From assembly GCA_002429045.1 (NCBI GenBank), contig DIYM01000050.1, positions 1 through 16,917 on the forward strand: a stretch of DNA of 16,917 nt, written 5' to 3'. Below are positions 1 to 6,763 of the stretch, piece by piece. The DNA comes from Phycisphaerales bacterium UBA6054 (GTDB lineage Bacteria; Planctomycetota; Phycisphaerae; Phycisphaerales; UBA1924). The stretch's first letter is position 1. Each line of letters begins with the position of its first letter. The translations under genes were made by a program, and so were the position numbers. The notes beneath the pieces were generated by a model that saw nothing but the letters and a program-made list of their open reading frames with translations, ran no database searches and had not been told where the DNA came from.

Positions 1-192
1 CCCCGTTGATGCGGGGGCCCGCTTCGTTTCCGTGGCTGGGGCGGTTCCGCTGGTTCGCTGCCCGAGCGCCCGTATCATCCGGACCGCCGGCACGAGACAA
101 GGCGGGGCGGTGTGGGATTGGAATATGCCGGCGGCATCGGGCGTTGGCAGGATCCCGCGATCGGCAGGAATGGCAGCAGCCCGGAGGACGGC

Positions 193-1191
193 GTGAGCGA
201 GAACGGATCATCGGACGGCGTGGAGAAAGTGCTCATCATCGGCTCCGGGCCCGCGGGGTGGACAGCCGCGATCTACGCGGCGCGGGCCAGCCTCGATCCC
301 GTCGTCTACGTGGGCGTGCCCAAGCAAGACCCCGGGCCGGTGCTGCCGGGCGGGCAGTTGATGCTGACCACCGAGGTCGAAAACTACCCCGGGTTCCCCG
401 AAGGCGTGCAGGGGCCCGAGATGATGATGAAGTTCGAGGAACAGGCCAAACGCTTCGGGACCCGGGTCATCGGCGAGGACATCACCGAGTGCGATTTCTC
501 CACCGACGGCTCGCCGCACACCCTGCGCACGTCGGGCGGGCAGACCGTCAGGGCTCACGCGGTGATCATCTCGACCGGCGCGACCGCCAACTGGCTCGGT
601 CTTGAGAACGAGATGCGTCTGGCGCAGACCGGCGGCGGTGTGTCGGCGTGCGCGGTCTGCGACGGGGCCCTGCCCGCGTTCCGCGACCAGCACGTCGCGG
701 TGGTCGGCGGGGGCGACACCGCGATGGAGGAGGCGACGTACCTGACCAAGTTCGCCAGCAAGGTCTCGGTCATCCACCGACGCGACGAGCTCCGTGCGTC
801 GAAGGTGATGCAGGAGCGTTTCCTCTCCAAGCCCAACGCCGAGGTGCTGTGGAACAAGACCGTCGTGGACGTCCACGGAGAGGAGAAGATCTCCGGTGTC
901 CGTCTCAAGGACACGGTGACTGGCGAAGAGGCAGACCTCGGTGTCAAGGGGCTGTTCGTTGCGATCGGGCACACGCCCGCGACCAAGTTCATCCGGGACA
1001 CCGGGCTCGAGTTCGACGATGCCGGCTACCTCGAACTCAAGACGCGGTCCAGCGCGACCAACATCCAGGGCGTGTTCGGTGCGGGCGATGTGTCCGACGC
1101 GCAGTACCGCCAGGCGGTGACCGCCGCGGGCATGGGCTGCCAAGCCGCACTCGATGCCGAGCATTACCTCGGGGCCAAGGGGCTCGCGTAA
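193..1191 (+). CDS. trxB: Thioredoxin reductase (NADPH, FAD-dependent)
   Basis: Cytoplasmic flavoenzyme that uses NADPH to reduce thioredoxin. With the GTG start at 193 the protein has 332 residues, close to the usual 310-330. I chose this start because GGAGG lies at 183-187, 5 nt upstream; the upstream in-frame extension to 112 looks non-coding. Visible motifs are the FAD-binding GSGPAG (residues 17-22), PGGQL and ENYPGF in the FAD domain, and the redox-active CAVC (C153, C156). The NADPH site follows as VGGGDTAMEE and then HRRDELRASK, and the C-terminal FAD motif is FGAGDV. All catalytic features are present. The insert VPKQDPGPVLP before PGGQL is slightly longer than in E. coli TrxB. I see no gene in bases 1-192. 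The gene converges on a pair of exported thioredoxin-fold genes, but it need not reduce them, since they lie in another compartment. Confidence 0.96.
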   Translation: MSENGSSDGVEKVLIIGSGPAGWTAAIYAARASLDPVVYVGVPKQDPGPVLPGGQLMLTTEVENYPGFPEGVQGPEMMMKFEEQAKRFGTRVIGEDITECDFSTDGSPHTLRTSGGQTVRAHAVIISTGATANWLGLENEMRLAQTGGGVSACAVCDGALPAFRDQHVAVVGGGDTAMEEATYLTKFASKVSVIHRRDELRASKVMQERFLSKPNAEVLWNKTVVDVHGEEKISGVRLKDTVTGEEADLGVKGLFVAIGHTPATKFIRDTGLEFDDAGYLELKTRSSATNIQGVFGAGDVSDAQYRQAVTAAGMGCQAALDAEHYLGAKGLA

Positions 1192-1201
1192 CGCCGCTCG
1201 T

Positions 1202-1232
1202 CGTGCGACGGCGCACGCCGGCCTGTCGCACG
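1202..1232. other. Inverted repeat between convergent genes, possible weak bidirectional terminator
   Basis: Perfect 8-bp arms CGTGCGAC (1202-1209) and GTCGCACG (1225-1232) flank a 15-nt loop. They lie just after the trxB stop and before the end of the converging minus-strand gene. There is no T-run on either side, so intrinsic termination is only a guess. Confidence 0.3.
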
Positions 1233-1268
1233 GGGGGGTGCTGTGTATCGATCCCACCCGGGCGGCGC

Positions 1269-2285
1269 TCAGCCCCCGCCCAGGATCAGATCGAGCTGAG
1301 GCTGGAGTTCCGGCTTGCTGGTGTCGGGAGCGAGCTCGATGGCCTTTCGTTGCCATTCGATCGCTCTGTCCCTGTCCCCGTTCTTGAACGCCGCGAGCGC
1401 GTATGTGTCGAGGATCATCCAGTCTCGCCACTCGGTGAGTTCGCAGGCTCGTTCGGCGGCGTCGTACGCGAGCCCCAGGATGCCCTTGGTGGCGTCCGCG
1501 TATTCCAGCAGCCGCAAAGAGATGTGGTTGAGCGCAAACGGAGATCCGCGGTAGCCGTCGTACACCAGCGTCTTGCAGACTTCGAAGAGACGGTCGGCCT
1601 TTCCTTCGTGCGCGGAGATCAACATCTGACTCCATGCCATGCTGGCCAGATGACCGTTCCACTTCTTCGCGGTGACGGCCTCGACGTCGTAGCCGCCGTT
1701 GATGATCTGATCGAGCGGTTCGTCCATCGCCATCGGATGCCCCATCCACATGAGCTTGCCGGTGCCGTCGACGATGAACGCCGTGGGGATCCCGTCGCGC
1801 CCAGAGGGTTTCATCCAGTTGTCGGCCATCGAGGTGCCCTGTTCGATCGCGACGGTGTACCGCATCTCCGGGTGGTTGGCAACAAACTCCTCGATTTCAT
1901 CCGCGCGGCTCTCCCCATCCGACCCTTCCCAGATGTTGACACCGATCACGCGGAGCTTGTCGCCGTGCTTGTTCTGGAGTGCCGCGACATGCGGGAAGGC
2001 CGCGATGCACGGGGCGCACCATGTGGCCCACATCTCGACGACGTAGGTCTGGCCGGGCTCGAACGATGTGACGGCTTCTCCGCGTACGAAGCGCGACAGC
2101 GTGAGCTCGGGGGCGTCCGAGCCGATCCAGAGGGCGGGCGGCTCCGCGTCGGGAAACAACTCTTCGAGTGACTTGTGCTCCGGCAACGCGTGCGCCGGCT
2201 CGGGCGCAGCACCGGCTTGCTCGGGTCCGGCGTGGCCGGTCCCCGAGATCAGGCACGAGGCGAGCGCGAGGAGTGTGCGTGTCAT
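1269..2285 (-). CDS. Exported TlpA/thioredoxin-like protein with CxxC motif and TPR-like tail (paralogue 1)
   Basis: Predicted extracytoplasmic thiol-disulfide protein of 338 residues. The ATG at 2285 is chosen because GGGAGA lies 5 nt upstream (2291-2296); an in-frame extension to 2363 has no such support. The N-terminus (residues 1-20) looks like a signal peptide ending GHA-GP. A lipobox-like LASC at 8-11 exists but follows a very short hydrophobic stretch, so a lipoprotein is less likely. The thioredoxin-like domain spans roughly residues 50-190, with the redox motif WCAPC (C90, C93) after VVEMWAT and a later cis-Pro-type segment GIPTAF. Residues about 195-338 are helical and TPR-like (for example DRDRAIEWQRKAIELAP). 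It is a tandem paralogue of the gene at 2517-3560, and the two align almost end to end. The substrate is unknown; TlpA/ResA relatives serve cytochrome maturation or general redox roles. Confidence 0.88.
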   Translation of the reverse strand: MTRTLLALASCLISGTGHAGPEQAGAAPEPAHALPEHKSLEELFPDAEPPALWIGSDAPELTLSRFVRGEAVTSFEPGQTYVVEMWATWCAPCIAAFPHVAALQNKHGDKLRVIGVNIWEGSDGESRADEIEEFVANHPEMRYTVAIEQGTSMADNWMKPSGRDGIPTAFIVDGTGKLMWMGHPMAMDEPLDQIINGGYDVEAVTAKKWNGHLASMAWSQMLISAHEGKADRLFEVCKTLVYDGYRGSPFALNHISLRLLEYADATKGILGLAYDAAERACELTEWRDWMILDTYALAAFKNGDRDRAIEWQRKAIELAPDTSKPELQPQLDLILGGG

Positions 2286-2440
2286 GGATCTCTCCCGCTG
2301 GGGGCTGTCGTGGGCGATGCGATGCAGGTTGCCTGCTTGAGCAACGTCGGGTCCGGTAGGCATATAGGCCCGATGCCGGCGGGCGGTTGCGGTCGGGTCG
2401 GCCGAGAGAGCCGATCGGCGTCGCGGGCGATCGGAGGCTG

Positions 2441-2475
2441 ATCAAAGAAACACCCCGTCCTGAGCGGACGGGGTG
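2441..2475 (-). terminator. Rho-independent terminator of the downstream thioredoxin-like gene
   Basis: Perfect 10-bp stem, CACCCCGTCC (2451-2460) and GGACGGGGTG (2466-2475), with a 5-nt loop. On the minus strand it is followed by the T-rich tract TTTCTTTGAT. It lies 42 nt past the stop of the gene at 2517-3560 and separates it from paralogue 1, so the two paralogues are probably transcribed separately. Confidence 0.85.
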
Positions 2476-2516
2476 CGGTGGGGTCAGCCGGTGCCGGGAT
2501 GCCGCGTCGTCGGGCT

Positions 2517-3560
2517 TTAGCCTTCGCCCTCGTACATCTCGAGCCGCTGCTGCATGAAACCGGCGTAGTTCTCGGGTGACATCTCGATGACCTTCTCTTG
2601 CCACTTGACAGCCTCGGCCCGGTCGCCGATCGCGTGGGACGCCCAGGCGTACGCGTAGAGGGCCTGCCAGCTCTTCCAGTCGGTCATGCCCGCCGCTCTC
2701 TTGGAGGCGGTGTGGGCCATCCGGAGGTGATCCTCTGGCGCGTTCTCGACGCCCAGGATAGTCATGGCGGTCTCACCGAGCCCGGCGGCGTTATCGGTGT
2801 GCGTGTTGTTGATCAGGATGCCCGCGATCTCGCCGAGCCGATCGAAATCGCCCTCGGAGCCGGCCTTGCGCATGTCACTCAGCGCCATGGACGCGAGCTG
2901 CTCGTTCCAGACCCGCACGGCGGCGGCTTCGGTATCGAACTCGCCGCTGATAATCTCGTCCAGCGGTTCGTCCATCGCCATCGGGTGCCCCATCCAGGCG
3001 ACCCGCCCTTCGCCGTCGACGATGAACGCCGAAGGGATGCCGTTGCGGTTGGCGGGTTTCATCCACGTGTCGGCCATCGCGGTGCCTTCTTCGATCGCCA
3101 CGGTGTATTGCATCTCCGTGTGCTCGGCAACAAAGTCGTTGATCAGTTCGACGCGCTCCTCGCCCTCGGCCTGCTCCCAGATGTTCACGCCGATGACATT
3201 GAGTTTGCCTTCGTATTTCTTCTGGAGCTCGGCGAGGTGAGGGAAGGCCGCGATGCACGGGCCGCACCAGGTCGCCCACATCTCGACGACGTAGGTCTGC
3301 CCGGGCTCGAGCGAGGTGATCGCCTCGCCGCGGGGGAAGTGGGCGAGTTGGAGTTCCGGAGCCGCCGAGCCGATCCAGAGCTCCGGTCTCTCGGCGTCGG
3401 CGTAGAAATCGGCGAGGGTCGCCTCGCCCGACTGCTCGGGGTGGGCCTCGTGCGTGTGCTCGCCCTTGTGATCGCCCTTGTGATCGTGGGCGTGGTCCGG
3501 GCCCGCGGTGGCGATACCGGCGGCAAGACCGGCGACGAGTGTCATCAGAGTGCGGGACAT
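2517..3560 (-). CDS. Exported TlpA/thioredoxin-like protein with His-rich N-terminus (paralogue 2)
   Basis: Predicted periplasmic thiol-disulfide protein of 347 residues. The ATG at 3560 is supported by AGGAG (3566-3570), 5 nt upstream. The signal peptide is MSRTLMTLVAGLAAGIATAG. It is followed by a His-rich stretch, residues 22-40, with seven His in HxH and HKGDHKGEH patterns. This is a plausible metal-binding segment, encoded partly by a 12-nt tandem repeat. The thioredoxin fold spans about residues 60-200 with WCGPC (C99, C102), the canonical thioredoxin sequence, whereas paralogue 1 has WCAPC. The C-terminal ~140 residues are helical and TPR-like. Shared blocks with paralogue 1 include ELWIGS/ALWIGS, GQTYVVEMWATWC, KLNVIGVNIWE/KLRVIGVNIWE and MGHPMAMDEPLD. 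It has its own terminator (2441-2475) and a structured leader (3619-3674). Metal-linked redox work is inference from the His cluster only. Confidence 0.88.
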   Translation of the reverse strand: MSRTLMTLVAGLAAGIATAGPDHAHDHKGDHKGEHTHEAHPEQSGEATLADFYADAERPELWIGSAAPELQLAHFPRGEAITSLEPGQTYVVEMWATWCGPCIAAFPHLAELQKKYEGKLNVIGVNIWEQAEGEERVELINDFVAEHTEMQYTVAIEEGTAMADTWMKPANRNGIPSAFIVDGEGRVAWMGHPMAMDEPLDEIISGEFDTEAAAVRVWNEQLASMALSDMRKAGSEGDFDRLGEIAGILINNTHTDNAAGLGETAMTILGVENAPEDHLRMAHTASKRAAGMTDWKSWQALYAYAWASHAIGDRAEAVKWQEKVIEMSPENYAGFMQQRLEMYEGEG

Positions 3561-3618
3561 GGGTTCTCCTCGGGTGCTATCGGCTGCTCGGCCGGGTCAT
3601 AACGGGATGCGATGCCCG

Positions 3619-3674
3619 GTCGGTCCGGGCTCTGGCTCTGCAAGAACGGTCATCGTACCAGATGCCGGACCGAC
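3619..3674 (-). promoter_or_regulatory. Long interrupted stem-loop in the leader of the His-rich thioredoxin-like gene
   Basis: Perfect 10-bp arms GTCGGTCCGG (3619-3628) and CCGGACCGAC (3665-3674) enclose a symmetric 2x2 internal loop. Inside it is a second 5-bp stem, TCTGG (3631-3635) with CCAGA (3658-3662), leaving a 22-nt apical loop. The element lies 58-114 nt upstream of the ATG at 3560. If transcription starts upstream of it, it would fold in the 5' untranslated RNA. No T-run follows, so it is not an obvious terminator. A known riboswitch class is not recognised. Confidence 0.45.
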
Positions 3675-3776
3675 GCCTGGGCGTCAGGGTTGTACGCCGA
3701 TCGACCGCGCCGGGGTGCGAATCCTGACGGGAATGTCGGTTGAGCGTGGGCGGATGTATGCCCGCGATTGGGGGGG

Positions 3777-4256
3777 TCAGCCCATTTTGGGCAGGTCTGC
3801 CTCGCCGAGCAGCGTGAACCCCTTCCGGCGAAGAATCTGGCCTGCAAGCGTGTGGTCGTCCACGGCGATCGCGATCGTGGGGTCACCGTTCGGCTTGATC
3901 ATCAGGGGGTAGGCGAACGCGATATTGATCTCGGCGCCGAGCAGATGGAGGCAGAGCCGGGAGAGGGTGTGCCCCTCGCAGAGGCTGACGACGAGCACTT
4001 CGTGCTCCCCGTACGGCAGCCCGTCCTCCTTGAGCAGCTTGCGGGCTTCGGACGCGTTGTTGGTGATCACGCGGACCACGGCGTGGTCGGACGATTCATG
4101 GACGGACACGGCGCAGATGGAGCACGAGGCCTCGTCGAAGTTTTCGACCAGGTCGAGCAGTTTGCCCACCTTATTGACCAGGAAGACGCTGAACTGCACC
4201 ACGGTGGGGGGGGAAAACCCGTGTGCGGTCTCAAGGGGCGTGGGTGCCTGGCTCAT
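3777..4256 (-). CDS. Tandem ACT-domain protein (amino-acid-binding regulatory protein)
   Basis: Small cytoplasmic protein of 159 residues made of two ACT-like units, about residues 19-86 and 87-152. The first begins VVQFSVFLVNKVGKLLDLVENF, cited here as residues 19-40, and is followed by a strand SCSICAVSV and a strand HAVVRVIT. That is the usual beta-alpha-beta start of an ACT fold. The second contains CEGHTLSRLCLHLLGAEINIAFAYP and PTIAIAV. No catalytic domain is attached, so it probably senses a small ligand, often an amino acid, and acts on a partner that cannot be named from the sequence. The ATG at 4256 follows GGAAGGAT closely. The coding region contains a run of eight G at 4206-4213, but the frame is intact. 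It has its own predicted promoter at 4310-4338, separate from the isc genes upstream. Confidence 0.8.
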   Translation of the reverse strand: MSQAPTPLETAHGFSPPTVVQFSVFLVNKVGKLLDLVENFDEASCSICAVSVHESSDHAVVRVITNNASEARKLLKEDGLPYGEHEVLVVSLCEGHTLSRLCLHLLGAEINIAFAYPLMIKPNGDPTIAIAVDDHTLAGQILRRKGFTLLGEADLPKMG

Positions 4257-4309
4257 TCGGATCCTTCCAGGGAGCGTGCCGCGGGCGTCCGCCCGAGGGT
4301 TGGACCGTT

Positions 4310-4338
4310 ATTGAACCATCCCGCCGGTGGGATGGCAA
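4310..4338 (-). promoter_or_regulatory. Predicted sigma-70-type promoter with a palindromic operator in its spacer
   Basis: On the minus strand a -35-like TTGCCA (4338-4333, 5 of 6 to consensus) is followed by a 17-nt spacer and a -10-like TTCAAT (4315-4310, 4 of 6). It lies 54 nt upstream of the ACT-protein ATG. The spacer, extended to 4316-4335, is a 20-bp near-perfect palindrome: arms CCATCCC and GGGATGG around a central CCGG, with one mismatched pair. This is the placement expected of a repressor operator. Alternatively the palindrome is a minor hairpin behind the isc operon. Confidence 0.5.
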
Positions 4339-4363
4339 CCCCAATCGTTCCAAAAGACGGTCT

Positions 4364-4396
4364 GGAAAAGAGATACCGCCCGATCGGGCCGGGCGG
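4364..4396 (-). terminator. Probable Rho-independent terminator of the isc genes
   Basis: A 7-bp stem, CCGCCCG (4376-4382) and CGGGCGG (4390-4396), with a 7-nt loop. On the minus strand it is followed by TATCTCTTTTCC. It lies about 60 nt past the iscA stop and before the predicted ACT-gene promoter. Confidence 0.65.
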
Positions 4397-4456
4397 CATC
4401 GTGTGATCGAGCGGTTGGTTGATGGGCGGGCGCGGGTCTGGCCCGTGCCGAGGTCT

Positions 4457-4810
4457 TCAGACCGCGAACGACGAGCCGCAGCCGCAGTTGGTCGTCGCGT
4501 TGGGGTTCGAGAACACGAACCCGCGCCCCATGATCTCGTCCTTGAAATCGACCATGGTCCCGCCCAGGTAGAGCAGGCTTTTGGGGTCGACGATCATCTT
4601 GATTCCGTGCTGCTCGAAGACCTCATCGGAGTCCTTCTGGGTCTCGGTGAGATCGAGGATGTAGGAGAAGCCCGAGCAGCCGCCGCCCTTGACGCCCACG
4701 CGGAGGCGGACCTTGTCGGCGTCGAGCTCCTGCTCGGCGACGATCCGGTTGATCTCTCTCGCGGCCAGCTCGGTCAGGATGACGGTGCTCTCGGCGGTTT
4801 CGGTGGCCAT
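4457..4810 (-). CDS. iscA: A-type iron-sulfur cluster carrier (IscA/ErpA family)
   Basis: HesB/IscA-type protein of 117 residues, the family's usual size, which carries Fe-S clusters from the IscU scaffold to target apoproteins. The ATG at 4810 (MATETAEST) is chosen because AAGGA lies 7 nt upstream; the in-frame extension to 4843 is unsupported. The three conserved cluster-ligand cysteines are present: C45 in GGGCSGFSY, and C109 and C111 in the C-terminal CGCGSSF. The core segments LRVGVKGGGCSGF, YLGGTMVDF and GFVFSNPNA are typical. It is the last gene of the iscS-iscU-iscA set, 112 nt after iscU. ErpA and SufA are close relatives, and the assignment to iscA rests on the neighbours. The 9-mer TAGAATGAT occurs upstream of both this gene (4873-4865) and iscS. 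Confidence 0.92.
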   Translation of the reverse strand: MATETAESTVILTELAAREINRIVAEQELDADKVRLRVGVKGGGCSGFSYILDLTETQKDSDEVFEQHGIKMIVDPKSLLYLGGTMVDFKDEIMGRGFVFSNPNATTNCGCGSSFAV

Positions 4811-4922
4811 TTCAGATTCCTTTCCAGCTATCGATCGGCCCAAACGCTGACGGCGTTGAGCCGGATCATTCTACGCACGCGTCGAGCAGAGGGATCGCCC
4901 CTTGCGCGGGCCGGGACACAAC

Positions 4923-5348
4923 TCAGTGGCTGTGGGCTTTGGTATCGGACGCGATGCCGTTCTTTTCTTTGTAATCCGCGATCGCGGCCCGGATCGCGTC
5001 CTCGGCCAGGACGGAGCAGTGGATCTTCACCGGGGGCAGGCTCAGCTCCTCGACGATCTGGGTGTTCTTGATCTCGAGCCCTTCATCGAGTTCCTTGCCC
5101 TTGAGCCATTCGGTGGCGAGGGAGGACGACGCGATCGCCGAGCCGCAGCCGAAGCATTTGAACTTGGCGTCCTCGATCTTGCCGTCGTCATCGACCTTGA
5201 TCTGGAGCTGCATGACATCTCCGCATTCGGGGGCCCCGACGAGCCCGACGCCGACGTCCTTGCGCTCGTGGATTTCCTTCTGCGTGCCGAACGTGCCGAC
5301 GTTGCGCGGCTTCTCGTAATGCTCAACGACTTTGGGGCTGTATGCCAT
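4923..5348 (-). CDS. iscU: Iron-sulfur cluster scaffold protein IscU
   Basis: Scaffold on which Fe-S clusters are built from sulfur delivered by IscS; 141 residues. The three ligand cysteines are C42 (ECGDVM, with the paired Asp D44), C68 (GCGSAIASSSL) and C111 (KIHCSVLAEDAI). The LPPVK motif (104-108) and H110 are also present. LPPVK is the binding site for the HscA chaperone in proteobacterial ISC systems, which marks this as IscU rather than SufU, although no hscA or hscB is in the window. An additional cysteine, C65 (KCFGCG), lies three residues before C68. The C-terminus ends in SHSH-like residues (KAHSH). The start at 5348 has GAGGTG 5-6 nt upstream. The 118-nt spacer to iscS holds three stem-loops. 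Confidence 0.95.
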   Translation of the reverse strand: MAYSPKVVEHYEKPRNVGTFGTQKEIHERKDVGVGLVGAPECGDVMQLQIKVDDDGKIEDAKFKCFGCGSAIASSSLATEWLKGKELDEGLEIKNTQIVEELSLPPVKIHCSVLAEDAIRAAIADYKEKNGIASDTKAHSH

Positions 5349-5384
5349 GGTGTCACCTCACGGGTGGGAGTGTTTGCTGTTGGA

Positions 5385-5459
5385 GGAACCGCTCTCGGGT
5401 TCCCTTTGTTCGTGCCGGATTCCGGGTCCGGCATGGGGGCTCACGCCCGGTCGGGCGTG
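5385..5459 (-). other. Three consecutive stem-loops in the iscS-iscU spacer
   Basis: Within the 118-nt spacer are three perfect inverted repeats. In transcription order they are: 5442-5459 (CACGCCCG/CGGGCGTG, 2-nt gap, effectively a 7-bp stem with a tetraloop); 5413-5433 (TGCCGGA/TCCGGCA, 7-nt loop); and 5385-5403 (GGAACC/GGTTCC, 7-nt loop). None is followed by a T-run, so simple termination is unlikely. mRNA processing, differential stability of iscS against iscUA, or attenuation are possibilities. Confidence 0.55.
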
Positions 5460-5466
5460 GCGACGG

Positions 5467-6705
5467 TCAGTGCGTGTTCCATTCGATCTTGCTCACGTCG
5501 ATGCCCTCGTTGTGCATGTCGAACAGCGGGGAGAGTTCGCGGAGCTTGCCGACGGCCTCGATGATCTTGTCGGCGGCGAAGTCCGCCTCTTCCTCGGTGC
5601 TCCACCGCCCGAAGCTGATCCGCAGCGACGAGTGGGCCAGGTCGTCCCCGACACCCAACGCCTTGAGCACGTAGCTGGGCTCGAGCGAGGCGCTGGTGCA
5701 GGCAGAGCCGGACGACATCGCGACATCTTTGACGGCCATCATCAGGCTCTCGCCCTCGACGAAACCGAACGAGATGTTGGTGATGTGGGGCAGACGCTTG
5801 TCGGCGTGCCCGTTGACCTGGATGACATCGAGCGACGCGGAGATCTTGTCCTCGACCCGCTTGCGGAGCTTGAGCAGGCGCTGCTGCTCGCTATCCATCT
5901 CCTCGGCGCACAGCTCGCAGGCCTTGCCGAGCCCGACGATGCCAGAGACGTTCAGCGTGCCCGAGCGGAGCCCGCGTTCCTGCCCCCCGCCCTCCTGGAT
6001 CGCGGTCAGGCGGACGCGAGGACGGCGGCGACGGACGTAGAGCGCGCCGACGCCCTTGGGCCCGTACATCTTGTGAGCGGAGAGCGAAAGAAGGTCCACG
6101 TTGTCACGCTTGACATCGGTCGGCATTTTGCCAACCCACTGGGTCGCGTCGGTGTGGAAGACCACGCCCCTGTCGTGGCAGAGTGCGCCGATCTCGGGGA
6201 TCTCATTGATCGTGCCGATCTCGTTGTTCGCCCACATGACGGTCACGAGGATGGTGTCGTCGCGCATCGCCGACTCGACCATGTCCTTCGTGATCAGACC
6301 GTCGGTGCCCGGCTCGAGGAAGGTGACATCGAACCCCTCCTTCTCCAGGCGCTTGCAGGGGTCCAGCACGGCCTTGTGCTCGTGCATCGCGGTGATAATG
6401 TGCCCGCGCCCGGTCTGACCGGCGGGCTTCCTGGCGTACATGTTCGCCGCGCCCTTGATCGCCAGGTTGTTGCTCTCGGTCGCGCCCGAGGTGAACACGA
6501 TCTCCTTGGGATCGGCGCCGATCAGGTCGGCGACCTGCCTGCGGGCCGTGTCCACGGCGTCCTCCGAGTTCCACCCGAACGAATGGTTGCGAGAGCCGGG
6601 GTTGCCGAAGTTCTCGGTGAACAGCGGGAGCATGGCGTCGACCACGCGCGGGTCGCAGCGCGTCGTGGCGGCGTGGTCGAGGTAGATCGGCAGGGTGACA
6701 GCCAT
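5467..6705 (-). CDS. iscS: Cysteine desulfurase IscS
   Basis: PLP-dependent enzyme that converts cysteine to alanine and passes a persulfide sulfur to IscU and other acceptors; 412 residues, near the E. coli length of 404. Motifs in order are YLDHAATT (8-15); GATESNN (74-80); the catalytic-site His in MHEHKA (H109); HTDATQ (184-189); the PLP lysine K212 in SLSAHKMYGPKG; and the mobile-loop catalytic C336 in SSGSACTSAS. The tail GIDVSKIEW resembles the IscS C-terminus that contacts IscU, supporting the group I (IscS/NifS) type rather than SufS. The ATG at 6705 has GGAG 7 nt upstream. It is first in the iscS-iscU-iscA set. The operon lacks iscR, hscBA and fdx within this window. Its upstream region (6741-6778) carries two dyads. 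Confidence 0.96.
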   Translation of the reverse strand: MAVTLPIYLDHAATTRCDPRVVDAMLPLFTENFGNPGSRNHSFGWNSEDAVDTARRQVADLIGADPKEIVFTSGATESNNLAIKGAANMYARKPAGQTGRGHIITAMHEHKAVLDPCKRLEKEGFDVTFLEPGTDGLITKDMVESAMRDDTILVTVMWANNEIGTINEIPEIGALCHDRGVVFHTDATQWVGKMPTDVKRDNVDLLSLSAHKMYGPKGVGALYVRRRRPRVRLTAIQEGGGQERGLRSGTLNVSGIVGLGKACELCAEEMDSEQQRLLKLRKRVEDKISASLDVIQVNGHADKRLPHITNISFGFVEGESLMMAVKDVAMSSGSACTSASLEPSYVLKALGVGDDLAHSSLRISFGRWSTEEEADFAADKIIEAVGKLRELSPLFDMHNEGIDVSKIEWNTH

Positions 6706-6740
6706 GTGTCGTCTCCGGTCGGGGTGTCGATCGCTCTTAA

Positions 6741-6760
6741 TGAGGATAAACAGATCCTCA
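6741..6760. promoter_or_regulatory. Perfect palindrome upstream of iscS
   Basis: Arms TGAGGAT (6741-6747) and ATCCTCA (6754-6760) are perfectly complementary around a 6-nt spacer. It lies 35-55 nt upstream of the iscS ATG, within a 40-bp stretch of about 33% GC in an otherwise GC-rich window. It may be a repressor operator or a hairpin in the iscS leader RNA. It does not clearly match the IscR consensus as I recall it. Confidence 0.5.
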
Positions 6761-6763
6761 ACA

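Noticed and set aside
208..1749. Long minus-strand open frame antisense to trxB
   Set aside because: It lies opposite a clear trxB, is Arg/His/Asp-rich with no motifs, and is a by-product of high GC.
648..2171. Long + strand open frame over trxB and thioredoxin-like paralogue 1
   Set aside because: It overlaps two well-supported genes in other frames and has no recognisable domain.
2251..2285. Lipobox LASC near the start of thioredoxin-like paralogue 1 (also LAAC in the secretin)
   Set aside because: The hydrophobic stretch before the Cys is too short for a confident lipoprotein call; an ordinary signal peptide cut further on fits better.
2324..2345. Two overlapping short inverted repeats in the leader of thioredoxin-like paralogue 1
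   Set aside because: Arms of only 5 bp; mutually exclusive folding is possible but cannot be told from chance.
4206..4213. Run of eight G in the ACT-domain gene as a possible frameshift
   Set aside because: The frame is continuous and both ACT units lie downstream in the same frame, so nothing is broken; at most a possible slippage site.
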